Positions 33,621-42,809 of a stretch of 64,000 nt of DNA are shown here, piece after piece (position 1 is the first letter of the stretch; every line of letters begins with the position of its first letter). Origin of the DNA: WQXF01 sp031552825 (lineage in GTDB: Bacteria; Bacillota; Clostridia; Christensenellales; Aristaeellaceae); contig JAVBMD010000005.1 of NCBI GenBank assembly GCA_031552825.1, positions 1 to 64,000 on the forward strand. The letters run 5' to 3'. A program made the position numbers and the translations under genes. The notes under the pieces are model-generated. The model worked only from the letters and a program-made list of their open reading frames with translations, searched no databases and was not told the origin of the DNA.

Positions 33621-35390
33621 ATGAAAAACGTGTGGGGAAGCATGTTGAAGCGCGGGGGACTCGCTGTCGCGCGGGCTTTGGGTACGCTCTGGATGGCGTG
33701 GGCGCTGTATACGCAGTTTGCCATCGCCGAGGAATTTCCCGGGCATTACTTGATTTTCGCGGCGCTGTTCGCGCTGTGCTGGATCGCGCTGGGGTATGCC
33801 GCCCGGCGCGCGAAGCGGTGGCAGGTGCTGGCTCTCCTCCCGTGGGGCGCAGGGCTGGCTTTTGCCTGCGTGATCGGCAAGGTGGTCGCGGCGCAGGAGG
33901 GCGGCATCTGGCCATACGAGGCGTGGCAGACCACCGCGCTGCGCATCGCGGGGCTGGCCGGGGCGTTTGCGCTGCCGCTGATCTGCTGGATGGCGGCGCC
34001 GCCTCGCGAGCAGCCGTCGCTGCTTTGCCGCCGCTCCGGCACCGCGCGCACGTGGTTTTTCGCGGCATGGGCGATCATCGCCATCAGCCGCCTGCCGTAC
34101 TGGCTGACCTTTCATCCGGCGGTGATGACTTACGATACCGTCGTCCAATATACCGAGGCGCTCGGCGGCACGTTGACCAATAAGAACCCGCTGTTGCACA
34201 CGCTGACCATCGGTTTGGCGCTGCGCCTCGGCGCTTGGGTCGGCCTGGGGGAGGCGGCTTCGCTGGCGGGCTACGCGCTGGCGCAGGTGTTGGTGCAGGC
34301 GGCGGTGTTCGCCGGGGTGGTGGCGTTTTTGCGCCGCCGCGCACAGACGCTGTGGGCGCCGCTGCTGGCGCTGGCTTACTTTGCGCTGCATCCGCTCCAT
34401 GCCTATTACGCCGTGACGATCTGGAAGGACGTTCCCTTCGGCCTGATCGTGCTGGCGCTGGTGATGATGCTGTACCGCGTGGCGGAAACCCGGGGCGAAT
34501 GCCTGCGCAAACCGCTCTTTTTTGCCGGGATGACGGCGGTGCTGGCGCTGGTTCCGCTGCTGCGCAACAACGGCATTTTCCCGATGGCGGCGGCGGTGAT
34601 CGCGCTTGCGCTGTGGAAGCAGCCGGAGCGCAAACGCGCGCTGGCGCTGTGCGGCGGGGCGGTGGCGGTGCTGCTGATCGTGCAAGTGCCGGTGTTCCGC
34701 GCGCTGCGCATCGAGCAATCCAACGTAACCGAGATGCTGGCCGTTCCGCTGCAGCAGATCGGTTTCGTGGTCAAAAATGAGTACATGCTCTCCGATGAGC
34801 AGGCGGCGGCGGTGGATGAAATCCTGCCGCTGGACGCGTGGGCGGAGAACTACTACGTCAACAACGTCGATCCGCTCAAGCATCATCCGGATTTCGATCA
34901 CGAGGCGCTGCGGGCGGATTTGGGCAGGTACGCGCAGGTTTGGCGGGAGATCGGCAAGGAGAATCCCGAGGCCTTTCAAGAGGCTTATGCCGCGTTTACC
35001 ATGCGCTATTGGTATCCGGACCGCCCGCCGCAGGCGCGCTTTTACCCCAATCCGCAGCCTGCGGAGCAGTACAAATATTTCCCCACCCAGAGCCTGACCG
35101 AGGCCTTCGCCGGGCTTTGGGATCTGTCGCCGAAGGAATGGGTGGAGGCGCACCCGCAGTGGACGTTGCTGTACAGCCAGGGCGCGCTGATCTGGCTGGT
35201 GCTCGCGGCCTGCGCCTGCCTGCTGGCCGCGAAAAAGGCGCGCTTTCAGCTGGCGTTGTGGCCGCTGATCGCGGTGTGGGTTTCGCTGATGCTCGGCGCG
35301 CCGCTGGATGAAACCCGCTACATCTATCCGCTTTACTGCTGCGTGCCGCTACTGGTCTGGCTACCGGCGCGGGCGAAGATGGAGGGCTAG
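33621..35390 (+). CDS. Polytopic membrane protein, DUF6020/GT-C-like
   Basis: A 589-residue membrane protein with about 12-13 hydrophobic spans. A large outside loop between residues about 390-520 is hydrophilic. The segment ISRLPYWLTFHPAVMTYDTVVQYTEAL followed by NKNPLLHTLTIGLAL resembles the first outside loop of GT-C glycosyltransferases and DUF6020 proteins, where acidic residues and the HP/NP motif are conserved. The family assignment is by resemblance only. ATG 33621 has CGGAGGA 7 nt upstream; ATG 33615 overlaps the optimum. The likely role is lipid-linked sugar transfer in the envelope, which is inference. Confidence 0.7.
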   Translation: MKNVWGSMLKRGGLAVARALGTLWMAWALYTQFAIAEEFPGHYLIFAALFALCWIALGYAARRAKRWQVLALLPWGAGLAFACVIGKVVAAQEGGIWPYEAWQTTALRIAGLAGAFALPLICWMAAPPREQPSLLCRRSGTARTWFFAAWAIIAISRLPYWLTFHPAVMTYDTVVQYTEALGGTLTNKNPLLHTLTIGLALRLGAWVGLGEAASLAGYALAQVLVQAAVFAGVVAFLRRRAQTLWAPLLALAYFALHPLHAYYAVTIWKDVPFGLIVLALVMMLYRVAETRGECLRKPLFFAGMTAVLALVPLLRNNGIFPMAAAVIALALWKQPERKRALALCGGAVAVLLIVQVPVFRALRIEQSNVTEMLAVPLQQIGFVVKNEYMLSDEQAAAVDEILPLDAWAENYYVNNVDPLKHHPDFDHEALRADLGRYAQVWREIGKENPEAFQEAYAAFTMRYWYPDRPPQARFYPNPQPAEQYKYFPTQSLTEAFAGLWDLSPKEWVEAHPQWTLLYSQGALIWLVLAACACLLAAKKARFQLALWPLIAVWVSLMLGAPLDETRYIYPLYCCVPLLVWLPARAKMEG

Positions 35391-35410
35391 AAAGCGGGTT
35401 GAATAGAGGG

Positions 35411-35440
35411 TTGAAGCGGCAGGGGCGTTTATGGTATAGT
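35411..35440 (+). promoter_or_regulatory. Promoter of the YebC-family gene
   Basis: TTGAAG (35411-35416), an 18-bp spacer and TATAGT (35435-35440). Confidence 0.55.
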
Positions 35441-35498
35441 AAGAGCCGAAAGATAAGTTTGTACGCAGATACCGCTGCGGTTGAGAGGGGTTTTCAGG

Positions 35499-36248
35499 AT
35501 GTCCGGCCATTCCAAGTGGGCTAATATCAAGCATAAAAAGGGCAAGGCGGATGCCGCGCGCGGCAAGATTTTTACCAAGATCGGGCGTGAGATCGCCATG
35601 GTGGTGCGCGAGGGCGGCAGCGATCCTTCGGTGAACGGCAAGCTGCGCGACGTGATCGCCAAGGCCAAGGCCAACAACATGCCCAACGATACCATCAGCC
35701 GCTCCATCAAGAAGGCGGCGGGCGAGCTAGGCAACGTGATTTACGAGCAGATTCAGTACGAGGGCTATTCCGCGGGCGGCATGGCGGTGATCGTGGACGT
35801 CGTGACCGACAACCGCAACCGCACCGCCGCCGAGGTACGCCACGTGTTCGATAAAAACGGCGGTTCGCTGGGCACCAACGGCTGCGTTTCGTATCTGTTT
35901 GATACGGTAGGCATGATCGTGCTGGAGCCGCGCCCCGGCATGGACGAGGACGACGTGATGATGGCGGCGCTCGACGCCGGCGCTTCCGACGTGCAGGCGC
36001 TGGAGGATTGCTACGAGGTGACCACCGCCGTGGCCGACTTCTCCGCCGTGCGCGAGGCGCTCGAATCGCAGGGGTTCAGCTTTCTCTCCGCCGAGCTTTC
36101 GATGGTGCCGCAAACCACCAACGACATCACCGATCCCGAGGTGCTCGAAAAGATCAACAAGATGCTGGAAATGCTCGACGATATGGACGACGTCCAGAAC
36201 GTCTACCACAACGGCAACCTGCCCGAGGACGAGGAAGAGGACGACTGA
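35499..36248 (+). CDS. YebC/PmpR-family regulatory protein
   Basis: A 249-residue YebC-family protein. The opening MSGHSKWANIKHKKGKADAA and the blocks NMPNDTISRSIKKAAGE, YEGYSAGGMAVIVDVVTDNRNRTA and GGSLGTNGCVSYLF are diagnostic. Members were described as transcription regulators; recent work on relatives also links them to ribosome function at polyproline stretches. ATG 35499 has GAGAGGGG 8-10 nt upstream. A Glu/Asp-rich tail (EDEEEDD) ends the protein. It has its own promoter and terminator. Confidence 0.95.
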   Translation: MSGHSKWANIKHKKGKADAARGKIFTKIGREIAMVVREGGSDPSVNGKLRDVIAKAKANNMPNDTISRSIKKAAGELGNVIYEQIQYEGYSAGGMAVIVDVVTDNRNRTAAEVRHVFDKNGGSLGTNGCVSYLFDTVGMIVLEPRPGMDEDDVMMAALDAGASDVQALEDCYEVTTAVADFSAVREALESQGFSFLSAELSMVPQTTNDITDPEVLEKINKMLEMLDDMDDVQNVYHNGNLPEDEEEDD

Positions 36249-36270
36249 TCCCGCCCCAACCGCACGAACC

Positions 36271-36300
36271 GCTCTTCGCAATTGCGAAGGGCGTTTTTTT
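36271..36300 (+). terminator. Intrinsic terminator
   Basis: GCTCTTCGC (36271-36279) and GCGAAGGGC (36284-36292, one wobble) with loop AATT, followed by seven T. Confidence 0.9.
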
Positions 36301-36404
36301 CACCCTCGCATAGCGCGAGAGTTAAAATTTGCATCAAAGACAAGTTAGACATTCACACAACAGTGATAAAGATTCTTTTTTATCGAAAAAATGCAGGTTT
36401 TGTA

Positions 36405-36433
36405 TTGAGATGATTCAAAAGCTGTGCTACAAT
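36405..36433 (+). promoter_or_regulatory. Sigma-A promoter of gdhA
   Basis: TTGAGA (36405-36410), a 17-bp spacer and TACAAT (36428-36433), 54 nt before the start codon. Confidence 0.72.
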
Positions 36434-36487
36434 GACAACGTTCCGCAATGAAGAGGCGCAAAGGTTGCGTGGAAGGGAGCCGTGAAC

Positions 36488-37843
36488 ATGTCAAGCTTTT
36501 CGAGCAAGTATCTGCAAAAGGTGTATGAGGATGTGTGCAAGCGAAACGCCGGGGAGCCGGAGTTTTTGCAGGCAGTGGCCGAGGTGCTGGAGACGTTGGA
36601 GCCGGTCGTGGCGCAAAATCCGGCGTACGAGGCCGACGGGATCATCGAGCGCATGGTCGAGCCGGAGCGGCTCATCCAGTTTCGCGTGTCTTGGGTGGAC
36701 GATGCCGGACGCGCGCAGGTAAATCGCGGCTTCCGCGTGCAATACAATTCCGCGTTGGGTCCCTACAAGGGCGGCTTAAGGCTGCATCCTTCGGTCAACG
36801 CGTCGGTTATCAAATTTTTGGGCTTTGAGCAAACTTTCAAAAATGCGTTGACCGGGTTGCCCATGGGCGGCGGCAAGGGCGGTTCCGACTTTGACCCCAA
36901 GGGCAAGTCGGATCGGGAGATCCTGCGTTTTTGCCAGAGCTACATGACGGAGCTCTACCGCCACATCGGCGATTGGGTGGACGTACCCGCCGGGGATATC
37001 GGCGTAGGCCGCCGCGAGATCGGCTACCTCTATGGGCAATACAAGCGCATCACGGGGCTTGCGACCGGCGTGCTCACCGGCAAGGATCTGACCACTGGCG
37101 GCTCGCTGGCGCGCACCGAAGCCACCGGCTACGGCTTGCTCTACTTTGTGGAGCAGATGCTGCGCCACATGAAGCAGCAGGAGCTGGCGGGGAAAACCGT
37201 CGTGGTTTCGGGCTCCGGCAACGTATCGATCTACGCCATCCAGAAGGCGCAACAGATGGGCGCGAAGGTGGTGGCGGCCAGCGATTCGGTCGGCTACGTA
37301 TACGATGCGCAGGGCATCGATCTGGCGCTGCTCAAGCAGATCAAGGAAGTGGAGCGCGGGCGCATCAGCGAGTACGCAAAGCGCCGCCCCGGCGCGCAGT
37401 ATACCGAGGGCGCGCGCGGCATCTGGAGCATCGCTTGCGATGTGGCGCTGCCCTGCGCCACCCAGAATGAGCTCGACGGCGAGGCGGCAAAGTTGCTGGT
37501 TCAAAACGGCGTGACCGCGGTAGCCGAGGGCGCCAACATGCCCACTACGCCGGAGGGCGTGGCCATTTTCCGGCAGCATGGCGTGCTCTTCGGCCCGGCC
37601 AAGGCCGCCAACGCGGGCGGCGTAGCCACCAGCGGCCTGGAGATGAGCCAGAATTCCGGCCGCATGCAGTGGACCTTCGAGGAGGTCGACGCCAAGCTCA
37701 AGGGCATTATGGAGAATATCTTCATGACTGCGTTTCAAACCGCCAAGCAATACGGAGCCGAAGGCAACCTTGTGGCAGGCGCCAACATCGCCGGGTTTCT
37801 CAAGGTAGCCAATTCGATGTTGTGGCAGGGCGTCTCTTACTGA
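36488..37843 (+). CDS. gdhA: Glutamate dehydrogenase (NADP-type, hexameric)
   Basis: A 451-residue enzyme that aminates 2-oxoglutarate to glutamate. The substrate-site block PYKGGLRLHPSVN, catalytic Lys in LPMGGGKGGSDFDPKGKSD, and the dinucleotide-binding motif VVSGSGNVSIYAIQKA can be read. Length and the MGGGKGGSDFDP spelling fit the NADP-dependent GdhA group. ATG 36488 has AAGGGAG 8 nt upstream; GTG 36482 is too close. Promoter and terminator on both sides show a single-gene unit for ammonium assimilation. Confidence 0.96.
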   Translation: MSSFSSKYLQKVYEDVCKRNAGEPEFLQAVAEVLETLEPVVAQNPAYEADGIIERMVEPERLIQFRVSWVDDAGRAQVNRGFRVQYNSALGPYKGGLRLHPSVNASVIKFLGFEQTFKNALTGLPMGGGKGGSDFDPKGKSDREILRFCQSYMTELYRHIGDWVDVPAGDIGVGRREIGYLYGQYKRITGLATGVLTGKDLTTGGSLARTEATGYGLLYFVEQMLRHMKQQELAGKTVVVSGSGNVSIYAIQKAQQMGAKVVAASDSVGYVYDAQGIDLALLKQIKEVERGRISEYAKRRPGAQYTEGARGIWSIACDVALPCATQNELDGEAAKLLVQNGVTAVAEGANMPTTPEGVAIFRQHGVLFGPAKAANAGGVATSGLEMSQNSGRMQWTFEEVDAKLKGIMENIFMTAFQTAKQYGAEGNLVAGANIAGFLKVANSMLWQGVSY

Positions 37844-37856
37844 TTCAAGCTTTTAC

Positions 37857-37890
37857 GGCCGCGATGCGCAGATGCGCATCGCGGCCTTTT
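37857..37890 (+). terminator. Intrinsic terminator
   Basis: GGCCGCGATGCGCA (37857-37870) and TGCGCATCGCGGCC (37873-37886) form a perfect 14-bp stem, then TTTT. Confidence 0.88.
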
Positions 37891-37916
37891 GCAAATGGTA
37901 TTATAAACGTTATCGC

Positions 37917-37945
37917 TTGCTCTTAGAAAAATATCGTGATAAAAT
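37917..37945 (+). promoter_or_regulatory. Promoter of the hybrid kinase gene
   Basis: TTGCTC (37917-37922), a 17-bp spacer and TAAAAT (37940-37945). Confidence 0.6.
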
Positions 37946-37982
37946 CAAAGTGCTTTATGGGCGATATATAGGAGAGAAACAT

Positions 37983-40562
37983 ATGGGGAATTCTTCCGAC
38001 GGCATTCGCGGCAAGGAGCAAGTCGGCATACGGCATAGCATCGTATTTCGGCTGATCGTCATTACCTGCCTCTGCTTTTTGGTGATCGCGACGGTGCTTT
38101 TATCCATCAGCTATTCGATGGTAGAGCGGCTGTTTTTTGATTATAGCAATGAAATTAGCATCAGCAACACGAATCAGGCGGCGCTGCTCCTCGACGGCGA
38201 CGACATCGAGCGCTACGCGCGCACGCTCCAGCCGGATGCGGAGTACGCGGAAATGGTGGCGCTGTTGGATGCCTTCAAAACCTACGCCTATGCAAAATAC
38301 TTTTATGTGATGGTCGACACCGGCGTGCCGGATATGTTTACCTATATCTATGACGCAGTACCCGGCGATCCGCCCGACGGCTACCGCAGGCTCGGCGAGC
38401 CGGAGGCCAAGGAGATATTTGACGGCAGCGAGGAAGTGATTCACACCGGCGAAGCCTTCAAGCATGCCCTGTACTACCAGGACGATACCTTTGGCGAGCT
38501 GTACTACGCCTATGCGCCGATCAAGAACAGCGCGGGCGAGGTCGTGGCCTTTGTGGGCGCAGATATCGACGTGACGCCGATGCGCGATCAGCTTAGTTTG
38601 TACCGGAACGTGATTCTTGCGACGCTGGTGGTGGCGGTGGCGGCCTTTGTGCTCACCGGCGCGGTGTTTCTGCGGCGGATACTTACCAAGGCGATGCGGG
38701 CGCTCACCTTCAACGCGTATCAGCTTAAAAATGGCAATCTGAATATGGAGGTTCCCGAGGCCTTGAGCCGGCGCAAGGACGAGGTCGGGCGCATGGTGCG
38801 CGTGTATCAGTCGGTGGCGAATACCATCTCCGGGTTGATCGCCGATACCGACGCCATCTTTTCCGCGGCGCGCGTGGGGCGGTTTGGGGTGCGCGCGGAG
38901 GTGGATCGCTACCAGGGCGATTACCGCCGTATATTGACCATCGCCAACAACATGCAGGAGATATTCGGCCAGCATTTTGACGATCTGCCGGAGGCCATCG
39001 CCTTCTTTGATGAGCAGCGGCGCATGCTCTACCACAATCGGCGGATGAGCGAGCATCTTTCGCAATGGGGCATCAGCGCGCAGGATGCCAATGCGCTGGC
39101 GCTGCTCTTCTCGGCAGGCGCGTCGACGACGCTGGACGGGGAAGCGTCCGCCATCTTCGCGCAGGAAAACGCCGACGGTTTGGAGCGCGCGGTGGCGTAC
39201 GGCGCGGGCACTGCCGAGGCGCGAACCTATGCGATGACGCTGCACCGCTCCAGCGAAGCCGCCTGCGATGCGCAGGAGGCCGCCGCGGGTACCCAGTCCG
39301 CCGACAGCTTCATGTTGGTGATGAGCGATATCACCTCGCTGATCCGCGCCAAGGAGGATGCGGAAACAGCCAGCCGCGCAAAAAGCGACTTTCTTTCGCA
39401 GATGTCGCACGAGATTCGCACGCCGATGAACGCCATTATCGGCATGACGCAAATCGCCCGCCGCTCCGAGAATCCGGAGAAGATTCGCCGCTGCATCAAC
39501 CAGATCGAAAGCTCGTCTGCGCACTTGCTGGGGCTCATTAACGACGTGCTGGACATGTCCAAAATAGAGGCGGGCAAGTTGGAGCTTTCCGAGGTGGGCT
39601 TTGCGCTAGATCACGATATGGACTTCGTCATCGCCATGATGGGCTCCCGCGCCAAGGAACGGGGAATCACTTTCCGGCTGGAGATAGGCGATATCCGCAA
39701 GAACTTCCTGTTTGCCGATTCGCTGCGGCTCAACCAAACGCTGGTTAACCTGCTCTCCAACGCCTTCAAGTTTTCCAAGGACGGCGGGGAGGTGATGCTG
39801 CGCGTGGCCGAGATTGAGACAGGAGAAGCAGAATCGGTGTACCGTTTCGAGGTACAGGATCAGGGCATCGGCATGACTGAGAACGAGATGAAGCACCTGT
39901 TCAAGCCCTTCGAGCAGGTCGATGGCAGCATCACGCGCCAGTATGGCGGCACCGGCCTCGGGTTGGCCATCTCGCGCAATATCGTCCGCATGATGGGCGG
40001 CGATATCACCGTCAGCAGCCGCAAGGGCGAGGGCAGTACCTTTTTCTTCACCATCCGCGCGCGCACCCGCACATTGCCGGGCGAGGAGCTGCCCGAAGGC
40101 TATGCGAGCGCGGCGCTTGCCGACGCCAAGCCGCTGGAGGAGAACGCCGCCGCGCTGGCGGATTTTTCGGCGCTGCGGGCGCTGGTGGTCGACGATGTGG
40201 ACATCAACCGCATGATCATTCAGGAATTGCTGGCCGATACCGGCATCCGTATGGAGGAAGCGGTGGACGGCGAGGAAGCGTTGGAGAAATTCTCCGCCTC
40301 CGCGCCCGGGTACTACGACTTGATCCTGATGGATATGCAGATGCCGGTGATGGACGGTTGCACCGCAACCCGCGCCATCCGCGCGCTGTCGCGCCCCGAC
40401 GCCGCCGGCATCGCCATCATCGCGATGACCGCCAACGTGTTTAAGGAGGATATCCAGCAGGTGCTGGACGCTGGCATGAATGGGCATATCGGCAAGCCGG
40501 TGGATTTGCAAAATGCCATCGACGTAATCGAGCGCATCGTGTGCGAGGAGAAGAGGAGCTGA
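37983..40562 (+). CDS. Hybrid sensor histidine kinase with Cache-like input and receiver domain
   Basis: An 859-residue membrane kinase. TM1 (about 20-43), an outside Cache-like sensor (YFYVMVDTG ... YAYAPIKNSAGEVVAFVGADIDV), TM2 (about 210-230) and HAMP are followed by a divergent PAS-like stretch, HisKA with phospho-acceptor His476 (MSHEIRTPMN), the HATPase N, G1 and G2 boxes (NQTLVNLLSNAFKFSK, DQGIGM, YGGTGLGLAIS) and a receiver domain with Asp784 (LMDMQMPVMDG). No separate response regulator lies nearby, so output may go through an unlinked phosphotransfer protein. ATG 37983 has AGGAGAG 7 nt upstream; the frame extends upstream only through a terminator. A WYL regulator follows after 4 nt. 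Confidence 0.92.
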   Translation: MGNSSDGIRGKEQVGIRHSIVFRLIVITCLCFLVIATVLLSISYSMVERLFFDYSNEISISNTNQAALLLDGDDIERYARTLQPDAEYAEMVALLDAFKTYAYAKYFYVMVDTGVPDMFTYIYDAVPGDPPDGYRRLGEPEAKEIFDGSEEVIHTGEAFKHALYYQDDTFGELYYAYAPIKNSAGEVVAFVGADIDVTPMRDQLSLYRNVILATLVVAVAAFVLTGAVFLRRILTKAMRALTFNAYQLKNGNLNMEVPEALSRRKDEVGRMVRVYQSVANTISGLIADTDAIFSAARVGRFGVRAEVDRYQGDYRRILTIANNMQEIFGQHFDDLPEAIAFFDEQRRMLYHNRRMSEHLSQWGISAQDANALALLFSAGASTTLDGEASAIFAQENADGLERAVAYGAGTAEARTYAMTLHRSSEAACDAQEAAAGTQSADSFMLVMSDITSLIRAKEDAETASRAKSDFLSQMSHEIRTPMNAIIGMTQIARRSENPEKIRRCINQIESSSAHLLGLINDVLDMSKIEAGKLELSEVGFALDHDMDFVIAMMGSRAKERGITFRLEIGDIRKNFLFADSLRLNQTLVNLLSNAFKFSKDGGEVMLRVAEIETGEAESVYRFEVQDQGIGMTENEMKHLFKPFEQVDGSITRQYGGTGLGLAISRNIVRMMGGDITVSSRKGEGSTFFFTIRARTRTLPGEELPEGYASAALADAKPLEENAAALADFSALRALVVDDVDINRMIIQELLADTGIRMEEAVDGEEALEKFSASAPGYYDLILMDMQMPVMDGCTATRAIRALSRPDAAGIAIIAMTANVFKEDIQQVLDAGMNGHIGKPVDLQNAIDVIERIVCEEKRS

Positions 40563-40566
40563 GGCT

Positions 40567-41469
40567 TTGCAGGCGGATCGCTTGTTCGGCATTACCTATC
40601 TGCTGCTGGATCGGCGGCAGGTGACGGCGCAGGAACTGGCAGAGCGCTTTGAGGTATCGCGCCGCACCATCTATCGGGATATCGAGACGCTGAGCTTAGC
40701 CGGTGTGCCGCTGTACGCCAGCAAGGGGCGGGGCGGCGGCATCCGCCTGATGGAGCAGTTTGTGCTGCAAAAATCGCTGCTCACCGAGCGGGAGCAGGTG
40801 GATCTGCTGGCCGCGCTGGAGGGGTTGCAGGCGGCTCGCTATCCCGATGCGCAGGCCATCCGCGAGAAGCTGAGCGGGCTGTTCCAGCGCGGCAGCACCA
40901 ACTGGATCGAGGTGGATTTTTCCGATTGGAGCGGCAACGAGCGCGAGGCGTTTGCGCTGCTCAAGGCGGCGATTTTGCAGCGGCGCACGGTGGTGTTCGA
41001 ATATCGCAATAACCAAGGCGAGCACAGCGAGCGCGAAGCGGAGCCGCTGCGCCTTTACTTCCGGCACCGGGCATGGTACCTTGCGGCGTTTTGCTGCGTG
41101 CGCCAGCAGCCGCGTCTGTTCAAGCTCTCCCGCATGCGCGCCATGCGCCTTACCGAGCGCGTCTTTACGCGGGAAATGGAGGAGACGGCGCTTTTCGTCG
41201 GCGCGGTCGATCCCCCGAAGGAGGGGGAGGAGATCGTCCTGCGCATCGACGCCGCCAACGCCTATCGCGCCTACGACGAGTTCCCGCCCGAGTGGGTGGA
41301 GCGGCAGGCCGACGGCGATGTCGTCGTGCGCATGCGTCTGATGGAAGACGCGTGGCTGTACAGCTATTTGCTTTCCTTCGGCGCGCATGCGCGGGTGCTG
41401 GAGCCGCCGCGTATCCGCGACGCGCTGATCGCGCTATGTGAAAAAATATTGGTGCTTTATAAAAGCTGA
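40567..41469 (+). CDS. HTH-WYL domain transcriptional regulator
   Basis: A 300-residue protein with an N-terminal winged helix (VTAQELAERFEVSRRTIYRDIETLSLAGVPLYASKGRGGGIRL) and a WYL domain, where the HRAWYLAAFC motif is visible, followed by a WCX-like C-terminal part. WYL domains bind ligands, often nucleic acid or nucleotides, to tune the DNA-binding domain. The TTG start at 40567 gives the usual short N-terminus, with GAGGAGC about 9 nt upstream. It sits 4 nt after the hybrid kinase gene, so both are probably on one transcript. Target genes are unknown. Confidence 0.88.
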   Translation: MQADRLFGITYLLLDRRQVTAQELAERFEVSRRTIYRDIETLSLAGVPLYASKGRGGGIRLMEQFVLQKSLLTEREQVDLLAALEGLQAARYPDAQAIREKLSGLFQRGSTNWIEVDFSDWSGNEREAFALLKAAILQRRTVVFEYRNNQGEHSEREAEPLRLYFRHRAWYLAAFCCVRQQPRLFKLSRMRAMRLTERVFTREMEETALFVGAVDPPKEGEEIVLRIDAANAYRAYDEFPPEWVERQADGDVVVRMRLMEDAWLYSYLLSFGAHARVLEPPRIRDALIALCEKILVLYKS

Positions 41470-41532
41470 CATGCGTTGGCAAGTTTAGGGTGTTACACTG
41501 TAAACAACTTCAACGCAAGGAGGTACCGACAA

Positions 41533-41796
41533 ATGGAGAACAAGGTTTTTTGCCAGAGCTGCGGCATGCCGCTGGAACAGCCCGAGGACTTCGGCACCGA
41601 AAAGGGAGGCGCGAGGAGCGCCGATTACTGCCAGTATTGCTATAAGGACGGCGCCTTTACGACCGACCACACCATGGAGCGGATGATCGAGGACTGCGCG
41701 CCGTACATGGTGGAGCAGGGCGCCAGCCCCTCGCTGGAGGCGGCGCGCGCGCAAATGCAAGCCTTCTTCCCGACGCTCAAGCGCTGGGCGAAGTAA
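41533..41796 (+). CDS. Small zinc-ribbon protein (PF12674-like)
   Basis: An 87-residue protein beginning MENKVFCQSCGMPLEQPEDFGTE, with CxxC (CQSC) and later CQYC ligands that should bind one zinc ion. The helical second half (MERMIEDCAPYMVEQG) matches the putative zinc-ribbon family common in Clostridia. Function unknown. AAGGAGGT lies 9 nt upstream of ATG 41533; the frame upstream to 41476 is noise. It is followed 3 nt later by a radical SAM gene, which suggests a joint transcript. Confidence 0.85.
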   Translation: MENKVFCQSCGMPLEQPEDFGTEKGGARSADYCQYCYKDGAFTTDHTMERMIEDCAPYMVEQGASPSLEAARAQMQAFFPTLKRWAK

Positions 41797-41799
41797 GGC

Positions 41800-42693
41800 G
41801 TGCGCACCGTACCGGCAAAGATGCTGCTCACTCGCGCGCGGTTCGGAGAGTGGTTTGGCGTAGAGTATAATATGAACCTCTACCGCGGCTGCTGCCACGG
41901 CTGCATCTACTGCGACAGCCGCAGCGAGTGTTACGGCGTGGAGGCATTTGGCACTGTCAAGGCCAAGGAGGGCGCGCTGGGCATCCTGCGCGAGGAGCTG
42001 CGCCGCGCCCGCCCCGGCGTGGTGTCCACCGGCTCGATGAGCGATCCCTATAATCCGTTGGAGCGCAAATACCGCCTCACGCGCCAAGCGCTTGAGATGC
42101 TGGCGGAGCGCGGCTTTGGCGTGGCCATCGCCACAAAGAGCCCGCTGGTCGCGCGCGACGCGGATGTTTTGCGGCGCATCGCCGAGCGTGCGCCGGTGCT
42201 GGTGAAGATGACCATCACTGCCGCCGACGATGCGCTTTGCGCCCGCGTTGAGCCGCACGTGCAGCGCACCGGCGCGCGGCTGGAAGCGCTGCGGACGCTG
42301 GCCGACGCGGGGGTATTCTGCGGCGTGTTGCTGATGCCGGTATTGCCCTTTATAACCGATGATGCGCATAATCTACGCGAGATCACGCGGTTGGCGGCGC
42401 AAAGCGGCGCGCGCTTTGTCTATCCCGAGCTGGGTGTAACGCTGCGCGACCGACAGCGCGAGCATTTTTTCCGCGCGCTGGATCGGGATTTTCCCGGGCT
42501 GCGGGCTCGATACGTTCGGGCTTACGGCAACCGGTACGCCTGCGCGCCGCCGGGGGCGGAGGAACTGTTAAAGGGGTTCCAAGCGGCATGCCGCGCGCAA
42601 GGGCTGCTCTGCGGCATGCCGGAAATCATCGCGGCATATCGGGCGGGATATGGTCAAGAGCAAATCAGCTTTGCCGATTTGGGCGAGGCGTGA
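41800..42693 (+). CDS. Radical SAM protein, SPL/Rv2578c-like
   Basis: A 297-residue radical SAM enzyme. The cluster motif is RGCCHGCIYCDSR (C-x3-C-x2-C, 4Fe-4S and S-adenosylmethionine site), and MSDPYNPLERKYRLTRQALEML is characteristic of the SPL-like / Rv2578c group related to spore photoproduct lyase. The reaction is not known for this subgroup. A repair role would suit a sporeformer but is inference. GTG 41800 overlaps the preceding ribosome binding context (AAGTAAGG). Confidence 0.82.
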   Translation: MRTVPAKMLLTRARFGEWFGVEYNMNLYRGCCHGCIYCDSRSECYGVEAFGTVKAKEGALGILREELRRARPGVVSTGSMSDPYNPLERKYRLTRQALEMLAERGFGVAIATKSPLVARDADVLRRIAERAPVLVKMTITAADDALCARVEPHVQRTGARLEALRTLADAGVFCGVLLMPVLPFITDDAHNLREITRLAAQSGARFVYPELGVTLRDRQREHFFRALDRDFPGLRARYVRAYGNRYACAPPGAEELLKGFQAACRAQGLLCGMPEIIAAYRAGYGQEQISFADLGEA

Positions 42694-42721
42694 CAAAAAA
42701 TCACGCTTCGCTTATTTTTTT
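42683..42721 (+). terminator. Intrinsic terminator overlapping the stop codon
   Basis: GCGAGGCGTGA (42683-42693, includes the stop codon) pairs with TCACGCTTCGC (42701-42711), followed by TTATTTTTTT. Confidence 0.82.
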
Positions 42722-42744
42722 GTCGAATTGTTGCAGAATTGTCA

Positions 42745-42773
42745 TTGCCTTTCCATGTTTTGTTATGTATAAT
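42745..42773 (+). promoter_or_regulatory. Sigma-A promoter of the deaminase-like gene
   Basis: TTGCCT (42745-42750), a 17-bp spacer and TATAAT (42768-42773). Confidence 0.7.
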
Positions 42774-42809
42774 TATATAGTATTTTTGCGGATGGAGGAG
42801 GAATGAAGC

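Noticed and set aside
37872..37982. N-terminal extension of the hybrid kinase
   Set aside because: It starts in the gdhA terminator and spans the kinase promoter.
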